A stretch of DNA of 64,000 nucleotides, from NCBI RefSeq assembly GCF_000266945.1, contig NC_018025.1:1674001-1738000 (forward strand), read 5' to 3'. The stretch's first letter is position 1. Each line of letters opens with the position of its first letter. The notes under the pieces were generated by a model that was given only the letters and a program-made list of their open reading frames with translations, was not told the origin of the DNA and searched no databases. Both the position numbers and the translations under genes were made by a program. Positions 6,549 to 16,401 of this stretch are shown here, in pieces. Source of the DNA: Desulfomonile tiedjei DSM 6799. GTDB lineage: Bacteria > Desulfobacterota > Desulfomonilia > Desulfomonilales > Desulfomonilaceae.

Positions 6549-9515
6549 TCAAGTCCCCAGAGGAGATTGCCATGCTTTCTTGAGCTGATGGATATCAGCA
6601 TCTATCACCGCATTATCTGTAAAGCCTTCTATTCTCAGCTTTTGCTCTGCAGTGACTTCACCGATGAGGCCAAGCGGAAAACCGCGCAGAGCCTTCTCAA
6701 AATCCGGTTTCCGTTCCGAACGGACACTTATGAGAAACCTGCACTGAGATTCCGAAAAAAGCGCAACATCAGCACGGCTTACGTTTTCCACAGGTACATA
6801 TTTCAGGGAAACGGATGCTCCTAAACCGCCTGAAAAAGCGCTCTCCGCGAGGGCAACTCCAAGACCTCCGTCAGAAAGATCATGGCAGGATGCGACAAGT
6901 CCGTCTCTCATTGCAGCATGGAGTGCACGGTACATCCGAATCGCAGATTCAGGCGAATGTACCTTGGGCACTTTGTTCCCGATTATTCCTTGAGACGCGA
7001 AATACTCCGAACCGCCAGTTTCATCCCGCGTCATTCCCAGCACATACACGCAATCTCCTGCCGATTTGAAATCTGGAGTTACGGCCTGACGCACGTCGGG
7101 AACGATTCCGACAGCAGTGAACAACACAGTCGGAGGTATGGAAATCTTCGTATTCCCTATGCTGTAATCGTTCTTCATACTGTCTTTGCCGGAAATGCAG
7201 GGAATCCCGTATTCGGTTGTTATATCGTACAGCGCCTGGTTGGCCCGCACGAGTTGGGCCAGCTTGTATTCGCCATCAGGAGTTTTTTCCGATCGGACCG
7301 GATCGCACCAGCAAAAATTGTCGAGACCGGCCATATGGTCAGGATCTGCGCCCACGGACACAATATTGCGTACTGCTTCATCGATCACTGCAGCCATCAT
7401 CCAATAGGTATCGAGGTCCGAGTAACGCGGCGCGATGCCGCATCCCACAGCCACTCCTCGGAATCTGTCTAAAACCGGCCGTTGAACCGCGGCATCTCCG
7501 GGGCCGTCATTGGAAATTCCCACGAGAGGTTTTACGACCGTCCCGCTTTGCACTTCATGGTCGTACTGCCGAATGAGCCGTTCCTTCGAACAGATATTCC
7601 AGCGGCTCATGAGTCCTATCAGAGTGGGTGTGAGATCTGCCGGACAGGCGACATCGGGCTCCGGATATTCCGGGGCCTTCCAGGAAGCACTGAGCTTCAT
7701 CGGGGGCAATCCGTCGTGCAGGAAATCCAGAGGCAAGAGCACCGCAATCCTGCCTTCCCATAAAACCTGAAAGAATCCGTCATTCGTGAACTCGCCAAGA
7801 TCGGTGGCTTCCACATCGAGTTCTTCGGCAAGGGCAAGGAAGGTATCGAGATTTTCGGGGGGGACGGCTACGGTCATGCGCTCCTGAGCTTCAGACAGCA
7901 GTATTTCCCATGGCTGGAGTCCCGGATATTTGAGAGGAGCACGGTCGAGATGCATTTTAGCTCCGCCTGCTTCCCGAGCCATTTCTCCGACGGAGGAGGA
8001 GAGGCCCCCCGCACCGTTGTCCGTGATCGACGTGTAAAGGTCCATATCCCGTGCCATGAGCAAGAAATCCGTCATTCTCTTCTGCGTGATGGGATCGCCG
8101 ATTTGCACTGCACTGACAGGGGAGCCCTCATGGAGCTCCTCGGACGAGAACGTCGCTCCATGGATGCCGTCCTTACCGATGCGTCCGCCGGTCATAATAA
8201 TGTGATCCCCTGGATTGGCACGTTTCACGTGAGCAGGCTTGCCGTTTATCTTCGCGGGCATGATCCCCCCGGTACCGCAGTACACGAGAGGTTTACCGAG
8301 ATAGCGTTCGTCGAACACCACTGCTCCGTTGACGGTGGGAATACCGCTTTTGTTGCCGCCGTGCTCCACTCCTTCCCGCACACCCTCAAAAACTCGTCGA
8401 GGATGCAACAGCCTGGGGGGGATAGTTCCTTTGTAGTCAGGAGGGGCAAAGCAGAACACATCCGTGTTGAAGATCAATCGTGCACCGAGGCCGGTACCGA
8501 AGGGGTCCCGGTTCACGCCCACGATTCCGGTCAGAGCCCCACCGTAAGGATCGAGCGCTGACGGTGAATTGTGTGTTTCTACCTTGACCACCAGGTTCCA
8601 GTCATCGTCGAACCGAATCACACCGGCATTGTCCTTGAACACTGAAAGGCAGAAGTCCCGTTCTCCGAGACGTTTCCGGATCTCTTCCGTAGATCCCTGG
8701 ATATACGTGCGGAAAAGGCTGTTTATTTCTCTGGTGTTTCCTGAATCCGTGTATTCGATAACAGCGTTGAATATTTTGTGTTTGCAGTGCTCGGACCAGG
8801 TCTGAGCGAGAACTTCCAGTTCACAGTCTGTGACCTCTTCCCCAAGCCCTACGCTTTTTCGCCGAGACAGGAATTCCGTATTTCGGTAATAGTCCCTGAT
8901 GGTCTGCATCTCTTCCAGGCTAAGCGCGAGGACACCTTCCCGGCTGATGCGGATTAACTCGTCATCGTCCACATTCAGGTCAAGAGAGCGTACCACTGCT
9001 TCGGATCGAGAGGTGACCTTCGGTACCGTGATGCTCGCGCGGTTGTCTGCGGGACCGTAAACCGTTCTGGTTTGGATCAGGTCGTTCGCGAGGAGATCCC
9101 GTGCGATTCTCTCCACATCGTCGCGGTTGAGGCCGCATCTGATGAAGTAGAGCTTCCGCGTGTACAGGCCTTCTCCAGGCTGGAATTTGACATCTAAAGT
9201 TCGCTGGACCGCTTCTCGAGCTGTTCTTGCCACATTGTCCGTAACCCCCGGCCTGAATCCCACTTCGATGAGCCAGTCGAAAGGTATCTGCAATGGTTCG
9301 TCAATAACGGCATCCTGAATGACAGGATCGCGAAAGACTTCTTCCACAAGGGTTTGCAGATCGTCTCTGGAAAAATCCTTGTCTATGATGAATTCGTCGG
9401 CAACTCTCAGATCTTCAATCTGAAGACCAAGGTCTGAAGCTATTCGGGACTTTGTCCGACGACCTGCCGGGTCCGGTAGATTCGATTTGAGGCAAACTTC
9501 TATTCTATGAGGCAT
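6549..9515 (-). CDS. purL: Phosphoribosylformylglycinamidine synthase, PurL with fused PurS-like N-terminus
   Basis: Catalyses the ATP- and glutamine-dependent conversion of FGAR to FGAM, step 4 of purine synthesis. The start is taken as the ATG at 9515 (988 residues), because AGGAA lies nine bases upstream; the ATG at 9524 sits almost on top of that site. The first about 210 residues look like two PurS-like halves in tandem (IEVCLKSNLPDPAGRR and IEVGFRPGVTDNVARTA). The rest is the PurL synthetase body (EHCKHKIFNAVIEY, KVETHNSPSALDPYGGA, ISGKDSMKNDYS). There is no C-terminal glutaminase domain, unlike the long enterobacterial PurL (about 1300 residues), so a separate PurQ must be encoded elsewhere. 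Fusing PurS to PurL would tether the scaffold. The downstream flank is repeat DNA. Confidence 0.93.
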   Translation of the reverse strand: MPHRIEVCLKSNLPDPAGRRTKSRIASDLGLQIEDLRVADEFIIDKDFSRDDLQTLVEEVFRDPVIQDAVIDEPLQIPFDWLIEVGFRPGVTDNVARTAREAVQRTLDVKFQPGEGLYTRKLYFIRCGLNRDDVERIARDLLANDLIQTRTVYGPADNRASITVPKVTSRSEAVVRSLDLNVDDDELIRISREGVLALSLEEMQTIRDYYRNTEFLSRRKSVGLGEEVTDCELEVLAQTWSEHCKHKIFNAVIEYTDSGNTREINSLFRTYIQGSTEEIRKRLGERDFCLSVFKDNAGVIRFDDDWNLVVKVETHNSPSALDPYGGALTGIVGVNRDPFGTGLGARLIFNTDVFCFAPPDYKGTIPPRLLHPRRVFEGVREGVEHGGNKSGIPTVNGAVVFDERYLGKPLVYCGTGGIMPAKINGKPAHVKRANPGDHIIMTGGRIGKDGIHGATFSSEELHEGSPVSAVQIGDPITQKRMTDFLLMARDMDLYTSITDNGAGGLSSSVGEMAREAGGAKMHLDRAPLKYPGLQPWEILLSEAQERMTVAVPPENLDTFLALAEELDVEATDLGEFTNDGFFQVLWEGRIAVLLPLDFLHDGLPPMKLSASWKAPEYPEPDVACPADLTPTLIGLMSRWNICSKERLIRQYDHEVQSGTVVKPLVGISNDGPGDAAVQRPVLDRFRGVAVGCGIAPRYSDLDTYWMMAAVIDEAVRNIVSVGADPDHMAGLDNFCWCDPVRSEKTPDGEYKLAQLVRANQALYDITTEYGIPCISGKDSMKNDYSIGNTKISIPPTVLFTAVGIVPDVRQAVTPDFKSAGDCVYVLGMTRDETGGSEYFASQGIIGNKVPKVHSPESAIRMYRALHAAMRDGLVASCHDLSDGGLGVALAESAFSGGLGASVSLKYVPVENVSRADVALFSESQCRFLISVRSERKPDFEKALRGFPLGLIGEVTAEQKLRIEGFTDNAVIDADIHQLKKAWQSPLGT

Positions 9516-9800
9516 GAGCGACATTTCCTAATGGTTCTATGGAATGCGGTCCACATTTCTCTGAGCAGACCGACTAGAGATTAATGCAAGTCGGAGACGA
9601 GTCCGTCTTGAATTAAGAGAGAAGCATTCAAGAGAATTGTTTCGATCATCCTGCGTGTAAGAATATACGGCTTCTCACAGCGATTCAGGTTCGTTCAGTC
9701 TCGGATAACAAATACTGTCTCCCGAGGACATACTATCAAACTCCGTCCAAAAGAATAAGCTCAGCCTCTCGATACTGGGCCCACGTAGTCTTGCGGCAGT

Positions 9801-9992
9801 TCACTTCGTAGAGATGTTTGGTGAAACACGGCCAAGGGTGTCAGGCCTACGAATTCTGTATTCAGGCTTTTTGGCAATACCTATTCTTTTCATTTCCTTA
9901 AAGAAAGCATCTAACCGATGCAAGTCATCAGGATTCGGGGTCTTTGAAGAGAACTCTGAAATTACTTGACCGATCTTGTTTACCACTGACAT
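9801..9992 (-). CDS. Small protein in operon with a Clp-fold proteinase
   Basis: 63 residues, basic and polar, no membrane segment. The start has AGAGAGGT spaced about six bases before the ATG. It lies 14 bases downstream of the SDH-family proteinase gene on the same strand, so the two are almost certainly co-transcribed. I recognise no family. The pairing suggests a substrate, adaptor or inhibitor of the proteinase, but this is inference from position only. Confidence 0.55.
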   Translation of the reverse strand: MSVVNKIGQVISEFSSKTPNPDDLHRLDAFFKEMKRIGIAKKPEYRIRRPDTLGRVSPNISTK

Positions 9993-10006
9993 TGAATACC
10001 TCTCTG

Positions 10007-10879
10007 CTAGAAGAAGTCTCTACTGTTCATATATAACTGATAACCGTTACGAGCAATATACTCAGTCAAAAAGTCATTGTATGAGCGAACAAGCGGCCTC
10101 AAGATTTGATCGGATGAATAATCATTTATCTCCAGCCTGAGTTTGCTCTTCAAGGTTTCCGGCCCTATTCTTCTACTGTGAGAATGCCAATACCGATTGT
10201 TACCTAATTCGACAGCTATTTCTTCGGCCCGTTCCTGTTTTTCTTCCAAGGTGACCGGCTGGCCTTTTTTGTGGGGATTGGTGTTGTGGTGAGTCCAATT
10301 TTTGAATTTGTGCTCCACAAGCCATTTCTTTAGCAATGTCACAGTTAGATTGCGGGCTTGTTCATAAGCTGACAATTCAGCCAAATCTTGGTTCTGAAGA
10401 ATCAGGAATTCAGCATTACTTAAAATTCCAGCATTCGCCTTTGCCAGCATTTCGTCGACCTTGTCCAAGTAACCAAGCGCCGGGACCCATATTTTTCCAT
10501 TCCATACTTGTGGGTCAATTGGACCAAGGGCAGAGGAGTAGTCCATATAGATGCGATCCCCTGACATGCAGAGAATAGTACCCGCTGACATCGCAGCATC
10601 AGGCACTACGAAAAAAATCTCGGCATAGTAATACCGCATGATCTCTACCATCTTCTCGGCAGCTTCAACGCTCCCCCCAGGAGTATTGATGAAGAAGATT
10701 AATCTCTGATTCTTCACCTTTGTTTTAGCCGTCAAATGTTCTATAAAATCTCGAAAGGCACGGAGAAATTGCGGATCAATGAAGCCGTAGTAAAAAGCCA
10801 CATCACCTTGCAAGTGCTTTTCGAGCTTCATAAGGCGAGTTCTCACTGTGTGCTTGATTGTTCTATCAAAAAACTGCAT
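10007..10879 (-). CDS. SDH-family Clp-fold serine proteinase
   Basis: 290 residues with the ClpP/SppA crotonase fold. Residues 60-70 (LIFFINTPGGSVEAA) are the oxyanion-strand region. Residues 93-108 (PDAAMSAGTILCMSGD) carry the probable nucleophile Ser98. SSALGPIDPQ at 115-124 is the strand typical of SppA/SDH proteins. This matches the serine-dehydrogenase-proteinase family (PF01972). There is no signal peptide or membrane anchor, unlike SppA, so it should act in the cytoplasm. AAGGAATATAGCC precedes the ATG. It is followed by a 63-residue gene in the same transcript. The natural substrate is unknown. Confidence 0.8.
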   Translation of the reverse strand: MQFFDRTIKHTVRTRLMKLEKHLQGDVAFYYGFIDPQFLRAFRDFIEHLTAKTKVKNQRLIFFINTPGGSVEAAEKMVEIMRYYYAEIFFVVPDAAMSAGTILCMSGDRIYMDYSSALGPIDPQVWNGKIWVPALGYLDKVDEMLAKANAGILSNAEFLILQNQDLAELSAYEQARNLTVTLLKKWLVEHKFKNWTHHNTNPHKKGQPVTLEEKQERAEEIAVELGNNRYWHSHSRRIGPETLKSKLRLEINDYSSDQILRPLVRSYNDFLTEYIARNGYQLYMNSRDFF

Positions 10880-11106
10880 GGCTATATTCCTTGCATTCTT
10901 TCGACGGGTCAGTCACGCGATATTTGTACGTCTCCAGGTTGTCTAGAAATTACCATTGTAAGTATTCGGTTTCTAGGTCCACCTTACGGATCCACATTTC
11001 TTATTCATTCTCACAAAATCAAAGGCTTGAACGAGTGCCGCATCCGAATTATTTGGGCGACTCAATTATGCCAGAACAAGAAAAGCAGTTCTAGAGCTTT
11101 ATGATT

Positions 11107-13194
11107 TTAAGTCCAGGTCAGAAAAATCCTGCAATCCAGGGCTTGTGCCCCTTGAGGAGTAACGAGCAGCGGATTGACATCTATGGATGAAATCTCCGGG
11201 AATCTCACCATCAGGTGCGCTATTCTGTGAATTGCATCTTTCAACGCAGTCATATCGATCGGCGGTCTGCCCCGGACTCCTTTCAGGATTTCGGAGCCCG
11301 GCAATTCCTCGATCATGGCTTCGATTTCCGCGAGAGAAAGCGGGGCCATGCGCAGCGTAGCTTTTCCGAATACTTCGACGAAGATGCCTCCATGGCCGAG
11401 CATCACCATAGGACCGAATTGGGGGTCCCGCTTGCCCCCAACGATAAGCTCGAACGATCCGGGGGGCCTTTGAACCATGGTCTGGACGAGCATCCCCGCT
11501 GGATCGGCTTCGGAAAATCGCTCCATCATCTCCGCGCAGGCACCGGCAAGGGCATCCTTGTCGCGTAAGTTCAGAACGACGCCCCCCACATCCGATTTAT
11601 GAGAAACACTGTCCGCAACGATTTTGAGAGCGTATGGGCCGGGCACGAGTAAGTCGGGGGGCTCGGAATTCCGGACCAGCTGATATTCGGGTGTGGAAAT
11701 GCCCACCAGCCTGATGATGTCCAGCGCTTCGTTCAGGAGAGGAGACCGACACTGATTGTTCAGCGTGTCGATCAATGTGCGAATCGCAGAATCGTCTGGG
11801 CGGGGCTCGGGATTGGTAACAACAGCGTTGCCGGCCATGAACCGTTTGCGATCGTAGTATTTGATGGATTTGTCCAGCGCGGCAATTGCACGTTCAGGGC
11901 TCATGAAAATGGGAAAGTCGATCTCTTTGTGAAGACGGGAAAGTTCGGATTGCTCGGTCTGTACGCATAAAGCAACCGGTTTCTGGTACTTCTGGGAAAC
12001 TAACGCGGCGGATTGAAGCATTTTTCTCGAGGCTTCACCCTCTATGGCCGCAAAATAGGTCTGAAGAAGCAGAATACCATCCACATTATCCTCTTGGATC
12101 GTATGCTCTACAATACGAAGGTATACCTCGAAGTCGAACAGATCTCCCAGATCGAGAGGATTCGCCAGGTTGATCACATTTGCACGCAGGTGTTTTCGTA
12201 TCTCCTTTAAGAAATCTTCTCTCAACGGCGGCAAATGGAAGTTGTACGTGTATGCCGCATCCGCTGCAATGACTGCATGGCCTCCGGACCGTGAGACAAT
12301 GGCAAGGTTTCTCCCCTTCATCTCAGGCAATTGCAGGATTTTCACGAAATCCAGGTAGCTTTGCATCTCTTTGAAACGGACTACGCCCGCCTGCCACAGA
12401 GCTGCATCGACCACTTGATCGTCATTCGCGAGAGCTTCCGTATGGGAATGTGCGATATGACTGCTCAGATTGGCAATATTGGCTTTGTGTACCACGACGG
12501 GCTTATCGGAACGAGCCGCGATCTCCGTAAATCTGCGGCCGTCCTTTACTGATTCCAAATACATGCAAATAACGTTCGTTTCCGGGTCTTCCATATAGAA
12601 TTCAAGAATATCGTTTTCATCAATATTCATTTTGTTGCCGAGAGTCGTGAATTTGCTGTAACCGATTTGTTCGCAATCGAACATGTTCAGAAAACTCAAA
12701 GCTACCCCACCACTCTGGGCAGCAATGCCAACGCCACCTTTGCGGAACACATTCTTCATAGTAGCGAATGGAGTTGATAGTCCATTGCTGGCATTCATGA
12801 TACCGATGCAATTCGGTCCGATGAACCGAATATCGTACGTGTCGGCAATCGATTTGAGCATTTCGCCCAGTCCTCTGCCTTCGTCACCGAATTCTCCGAA
12901 TCCGCCGCTCTCGATGACTATCCGCTTGATACCTTTGCGGCCGCACTGTTCTACTATGTCGGGAACGGTTCGAGCGGGCGTCAGAATAACGGCCAAATCG
13001 ATCGGCTCGTCAATTTCATCGAGAGACTGGTGTATGCGACGTCCGAAGAATACCCCTTCTTCAGTCCCAACCAGGTGAATGACACCGTTGTAGCCGAATT
13101 CAAAGAGATTCCGGGCTATCTCCTTACCCATATTAAAAGGTTTTGTGGAGACTCCGATAACTACTACCGACGACGGATAGAACAGAGATTTCAA
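11107..13194 (-). CDS. ADP-forming acyl-CoA synthetase (acetate-CoA ligase family), alpha-beta fusion
   Basis: 695 residues joining the alpha part (CoA-binding Rossmann domain, GPNCIGIMN near residue 120, two ligase domains) to a C-terminal ATP-grasp beta part (KSDVGGVVLNLRD, LIVGGKRDPQFGPMVMLGHG). HSHTEALANDDQV near residue 250 matches the phosphohistidine region of NDP-forming synthetases. The family converts acyl-CoA + ADP + phosphate to acid + CoA + ATP, a way to make ATP in anaerobes, or works in reverse. Translation appears to begin at a TTG (13194) preceded by GAGAGG. The acyl substrate cannot be read from sequence; iorAB at 25.3-27.6 kb would supply suitable aryl-acyl-CoA esters. Confidence 0.88.
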   Translation of the reverse strand: MKSLFYPSSVVVIGVSTKPFNMGKEIARNLFEFGYNGVIHLVGTEEGVFFGRRIHQSLDEIDEPIDLAVILTPARTVPDIVEQCGRKGIKRIVIESGGFGEFGDEGRGLGEMLKSIADTYDIRFIGPNCIGIMNASNGLSTPFATMKNVFRKGGVGIAAQSGGVALSFLNMFDCEQIGYSKFTTLGNKMNIDENDILEFYMEDPETNVICMYLESVKDGRRFTEIAARSDKPVVVHKANIANLSSHIAHSHTEALANDDQVVDAALWQAGVVRFKEMQSYLDFVKILQLPEMKGRNLAIVSRSGGHAVIAADAAYTYNFHLPPLREDFLKEIRKHLRANVINLANPLDLGDLFDFEVYLRIVEHTIQEDNVDGILLLQTYFAAIEGEASRKMLQSAALVSQKYQKPVALCVQTEQSELSRLHKEIDFPIFMSPERAIAALDKSIKYYDRKRFMAGNAVVTNPEPRPDDSAIRTLIDTLNNQCRSPLLNEALDIIRLVGISTPEYQLVRNSEPPDLLVPGPYALKIVADSVSHKSDVGGVVLNLRDKDALAGACAEMMERFSEADPAGMLVQTMVQRPPGSFELIVGGKRDPQFGPMVMLGHGGIFVEVFGKATLRMAPLSLAEIEAMIEELPGSEILKGVRGRPPIDMTALKDAIHRIAHLMVRFPEISSIDVNPLLVTPQGAQALDCRIFLTWT

Positions 13195-13362
13195 GGTAAC
13201 CTCTCAGGGGAAACAGTGGTGTTTTGTGAAAGAGAAGACGTCTCGATCGATACAAATTTTCAGTAGGACCCTGCAAGTTTTTCACAAAGCAATGTGCGTG
13301 ACAAGAAGAAATGTGTTGAGGACGGTTTCTTGATTGGACGGAAGGATGAAACGAAGATCTTT

Positions 13363-13968
13363 TCAGGTCGATGCGTCTTTCATCATTTCCTTTAATGCGC
13401 GCTTCACCGCTTCCGGCAAGGGGATGTGCCCGGCATCCTTGAGAACTTTCTTCGCCACTGCAGCCGCCGCACGATCCTTGTAGCCCAGATTGACCAGAGA
13501 AGAGACCAGGTCTTCTTCCAGAGATGCTTCAGCAGGTTTGCCGGCAACGACTCCTCTGAGAAGGGGACTCTTTCGGATCTTCTCTTTCAGTTCCAGGATG
13601 ATTCTTTCAGCCGATTTTCGTCCAATCCCAGGGATTACGGTAAGTCTCTGCGCATCTTCACCCAAAACCGCTTGTCTGAATCCTTCCGGTGAGATCCCCG
13701 AGAGTATGGACAGCGCTGTTTTCGGCCCGATTCCCGCAACAGTGATAAGCATTTCAAAGAGAGTTTTCTCTTCGAGCGTTTCAAAGCCGTACAATTCGAG
13801 AGCGTTCTCTCGCATTACCGTACTTACGTGGAGGAAAATCTCACTCCTCACTGCAATACTCGCCAGCGTAGAGATCGAGACTGCGACATCATAGCCAACG
13901 CCCATAGTCTCGAGCACAATGCGGTTGATCCCGAGAGAAATAGCGGTTCCGCGTAAAGAAGCGATCAT
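13363..13968 (-). CDS. ruvA: Holliday junction DNA helicase subunit RuvA
   Basis: 201 residues, usual length. An N-terminal OB fold (IASLRGTAISLGINRIVLET) is followed by the helix-hairpin-helix pair (LLITVAGIGPKTALSILSG, VIPGIGRKSAERIILELKEK) that grips the junction backbone, and a C-terminal UBA-like domain III that contacts RuvB. RuvA holds Holliday junctions square and recruits the RuvB motor for branch migration. It overlaps ruvC by four bases. ruvB is not in this window, so the ruvCAB set is split. Confidence 0.96.
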   Translation of the reverse strand: MIASLRGTAISLGINRIVLETMGVGYDVAVSISTLASIAVRSEIFLHVSTVMRENALELYGFETLEEKTLFEMLITVAGIGPKTALSILSGISPEGFRQAVLGEDAQRLTVIPGIGRKSAERIILELKEKIRKSPLLRGVVAGKPAEASLEEDLVSSLVNLGYKDRAAAAVAKKVLKDAGHIPLPEAVKRALKEMMKDAST

Positions 13969-14447
13969 CCGACTGCTCGCTGGGGTAGTGACATATGTGA
14001 GTGATACAGAGCCATAGCGAGAGCGTCCGCCTGATCGGGGGATTTCAATGTCGGCAATCCGAGAATCTTCTTTACCATGAATACCATCTGATCCTTTTCT
14101 GCCCGTCCATAACCGGTCAGCCCCTTTTTGATCTCCATGGGGGAATACTCGAAAATGGTCATATTATAGGATTCCCCGAGAAGCAGAATCACCCCGCGTG
14201 CCTGACTGAGTTTAATCAGGCTCTGACTATTGTTTGCGTGAAAGAGCGATTCCACTACCATTACTGATGGATTGTACTCTCTGATAATTTCATCTAATCC
14301 CGCATGGATCTCCAGGAGACGCTTCGACTGTTTTGAAGACGATGTGCGAATCACTCCACTGCACACGTGTTTTGAACGCACCCCGTCCTTTTCGACAAGG
14401 CCGTAACCTGTGACATTGCTTCCTGGATCGACACCGATTATAAGCAT
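13965..14447 (-). CDS. ruvC: Holliday junction resolvase RuvC
   Basis: 160 residues, RNase H-like fold. The four acidic catalytic residues can be placed: Asp in IIGVDPGSNVTGYG (residue 6), Glu in VVESLFHANN (near 66), and two Asp in PDQADALAMALYH (near 138-141). RuvC cuts junctions symmetrically in the RuvABC complex. It is first of the ruvC-ruvA pair, with ATGA-type coupling to ruvA. An IS1182-family element sits about 160 bp upstream of its start, close enough to affect its promoter. Confidence 0.96.
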   Translation of the reverse strand: MLIIGVDPGSNVTGYGLVEKDGVRSKHVCSGVIRTSSSKQSKRLLEIHAGLDEIIREYNPSVMVVESLFHANNSQSLIKLSQARGVILLLGESYNMTIFEYSPMEIKKGLTGYGRAEKDQMVFMVKKILGLPTLKSPDQADALAMALYHSHMSLPQRAVG

Positions 14448-14610
14448 CCGCCTCCTCAGAGAATCCTGGAGAATCGTGACGGTTGACCTCTATACTACTG
14501 AATCTCATTCTTTTCCACAGATAAATGCATTGAAGCCTAATCGTTCAGTTACGAGCGGGAAATAGGGATTCTGCGCCCTGGAAGGGCGGCCCAATAGTAG
14601 CCACGGGTGT

Positions 14611-16294
14611 CAGAAAGCGTCTCAAAACCTGCGCACTGCGGCGAATCACGCAAGCCGGACGGGAGGACCTGCTTCTGGGAAAAAAGCAGTCCCGTCAAGT
14701 GAAGATCAGGCGAGGTTCGATCCGAGTGTACTGTCCGTTATAAGGTCATGGTCTCCCTCCGGCTGCTTACGTGAATGCCACCTCGCCGGATACCCAATGG
14801 TGGTAGAGCTTCCTGAGATTTATGGTCGTGCAAATAAGGTCCCACTGGGCCTTTACGTTGTCGATTCCGGCCACGGTCCATCGCCGAAAGCTTAATGCGC
14901 TCTTGATCCAGGCAAACGGTGGCTCGATAATCTTCTTTCGAGTCTTCAGGCGCTCTTTGTTCTCTGGTTTTTCCCTCTTGCTGCGGTGTCGTTCTAGGGC
15001 CGCCTCGTAAACGCTGAGGTCTATGAGGCGTCCGTTCTTGCTCTTGGAGCATTTCCAGCGATTGGGACACGTTAGAAAATCCTTGCAGTGATACCTGCGA
15101 ACCTCATTGTGGTTCTTGCCGTTAATTTTCCGCTGATGAAAAGGCAACAAGCGCCCTTCAGGGCATATGAAGCAATCACGCTCCTGATCAAAGACGAACC
15201 GGGATCGGTGATAGAGATCCTCATCCGCACCTCTCTCGGAAACAATTTCCCCTGACGATTTCCCGATAAGAATGCCGTATTCTCGCTCATGGGCCAGACC
15301 TATCTGCCCTGAGGAAAAATATCCCCCGTCCGCCACATTTTCCTCTGCCACAGCGCCCAGATTCTCTTTCACCTTGTCGAGCATGGGGACCAATTGCCCG
15401 TTGTCGGCCCCATCCGTGACCACATCTGCGGCCACGATAAGGCCGCTCTTTTGGTCGGCAACCGCCTGAGCGTTGTACGACAAGTCTTTGGTCCGGCGAT
15501 TCTTCATAAAGCGAGCTTCCGGTTCCGAAGGGTGAACTGACTTCTTGTCCGATTCATCCAACTCCTTCAGAGCCTCTTGTATCCGCTGTTTCCGTTTCAA
15601 TCCGTCTTGCATGGACTGCGGAAGGCGATACTCACCGGTCTCTTCCCGCTCGGCTCTCTCTATCTCAGTCATCGCATCGGCAATCGTGCGGTCCAATCTC
15701 TCCGAAACACTTTCCAGAAACCTCTCCAGGTGCTCACGACCCCGAGCCTTGTCGTTGGATGAGACGGCTTGGATCTTGGTCCCGTCCACGGCATGAAGAG
15801 CTAGACCGATCAGATCGGCCTTCAGAGCAACACGAATCGACTGTCTGAACAGATGCCTCAATGATTTCTTGTTCGCCTTGAAGAATCGCCATAAGGAATT
15901 ATGATCCGGAGCATTCATCCCCGTCAGCCAAATCAGCCCCATATTCTCAAGGCAACCCTTTTCAAGCTTACGGGTACTCCTGATCCGATTGAAGTATCCG
16001 AAAAGCCACACCTTCAACAGAAGATCTGGCGCATACGGAGGACGTCCTGTATCGCTGTCGGGAACCTCGATTCCCAACTCGGACAGATCCAAGGAATCCA
16101 CGAAATCTCGGATAAAGCGCGCCGGGTGATCCTTAGCCACCCAGTCTTCCACTGACGGCGGAAACATCAAGATCTGTTCGTAATCGGCCCGGATCTGTTT
16201 GCCCATGACAGCCTCGTGGTTGTTGAATTCCTCTCCTTTCTAGTACATCTCTTGGCAAATCGCGAGCCCAAAATGGAGTTTTGAGACAGTTTCG
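14611..16294 (-). mobile_element. IS1182-family insertion sequence
   Basis: The element surrounds one transposase gene. Imperfect inverted repeats are visible: GAAAGCGTCTCAAAACCT at about 14614 and, at about 16275-16293, a segment whose complement reads GAAACTGTCTCAAAACTCC. Exact tips and target duplication cannot be fixed by eye. The ends share the GTCTCAAAA core with the MITE-like element at 5598-5809. The element lies between ruvC and a hairpin-rich intergenic region. Confidence 0.75.
14767..16206 (-). CDS. IS1182-family transposase
   Basis: 479 residues, intact. The N-terminal DUF772-type domain (FPPSVEDWVAKDHPARFIRD, DHNSLWRFFKANK) precedes a DDE catalytic core: Asp in LHAVDGTKIQAVSS, Asp in NVADGGYFSSGQIG, and Glu in the KIIEPPFAWIKSALSFRRW region. 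The Cys-rich stretch DCFICPEGRLLPF with CKDFLTCPNRWKCSKS is a zinc-binding insert common in this family. Full length and unbroken, so the element may still be active. Confidence 0.92.
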   Translation of the reverse strand: MGKQIRADYEQILMFPPSVEDWVAKDHPARFIRDFVDSLDLSELGIEVPDSDTGRPPYAPDLLLKVWLFGYFNRIRSTRKLEKGCLENMGLIWLTGMNAPDHNSLWRFFKANKKSLRHLFRQSIRVALKADLIGLALHAVDGTKIQAVSSNDKARGREHLERFLESVSERLDRTIADAMTEIERAEREETGEYRLPQSMQDGLKRKQRIQEALKELDESDKKSVHPSEPEARFMKNRRTKDLSYNAQAVADQKSGLIVAADVVTDGADNGQLVPMLDKVKENLGAVAEENVADGGYFSSGQIGLAHEREYGILIGKSSGEIVSERGADEDLYHRSRFVFDQERDCFICPEGRLLPFHQRKINGKNHNEVRRYHCKDFLTCPNRWKCSKSKNGRLIDLSVYEAALERHRSKREKPENKERLKTRKKIIEPPFAWIKSALSFRRWTVAGIDNVKAQWDLICTTINLRKLYHHWVSGEVAFT

Positions 16295-16335
16295 TCAACC
16301 CGTGGACAGCGCGATGTCCATAAACATAGTTCAAC

Positions 16336-16401
16336 GACCCTGAAAGGGTCGACCAACAGGCAATGATTCCCAAATGTCATTGGTGGACCCTTTCAGGGTC
16401 A
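16336..16401. repeat. Inverted repeat GACCCTGAAAGGGTC / GACCCTTTCAGGGTC
   Basis: The self-complementary GACCCTGAAAGGGTC (about 16338-16352) is followed about 30 bases later by GACCCTTTCAGGGTC, so the two can pair with each other or fold alone. It lies between the IS1182-type element and the flavoprotein gene. The next 100 bases (TGGGTTTGCACCCACGG, GCCCCTTCGAGGC) hold more short palindromes. I see no gene between 16295 and 16846. Confidence 0.55.
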
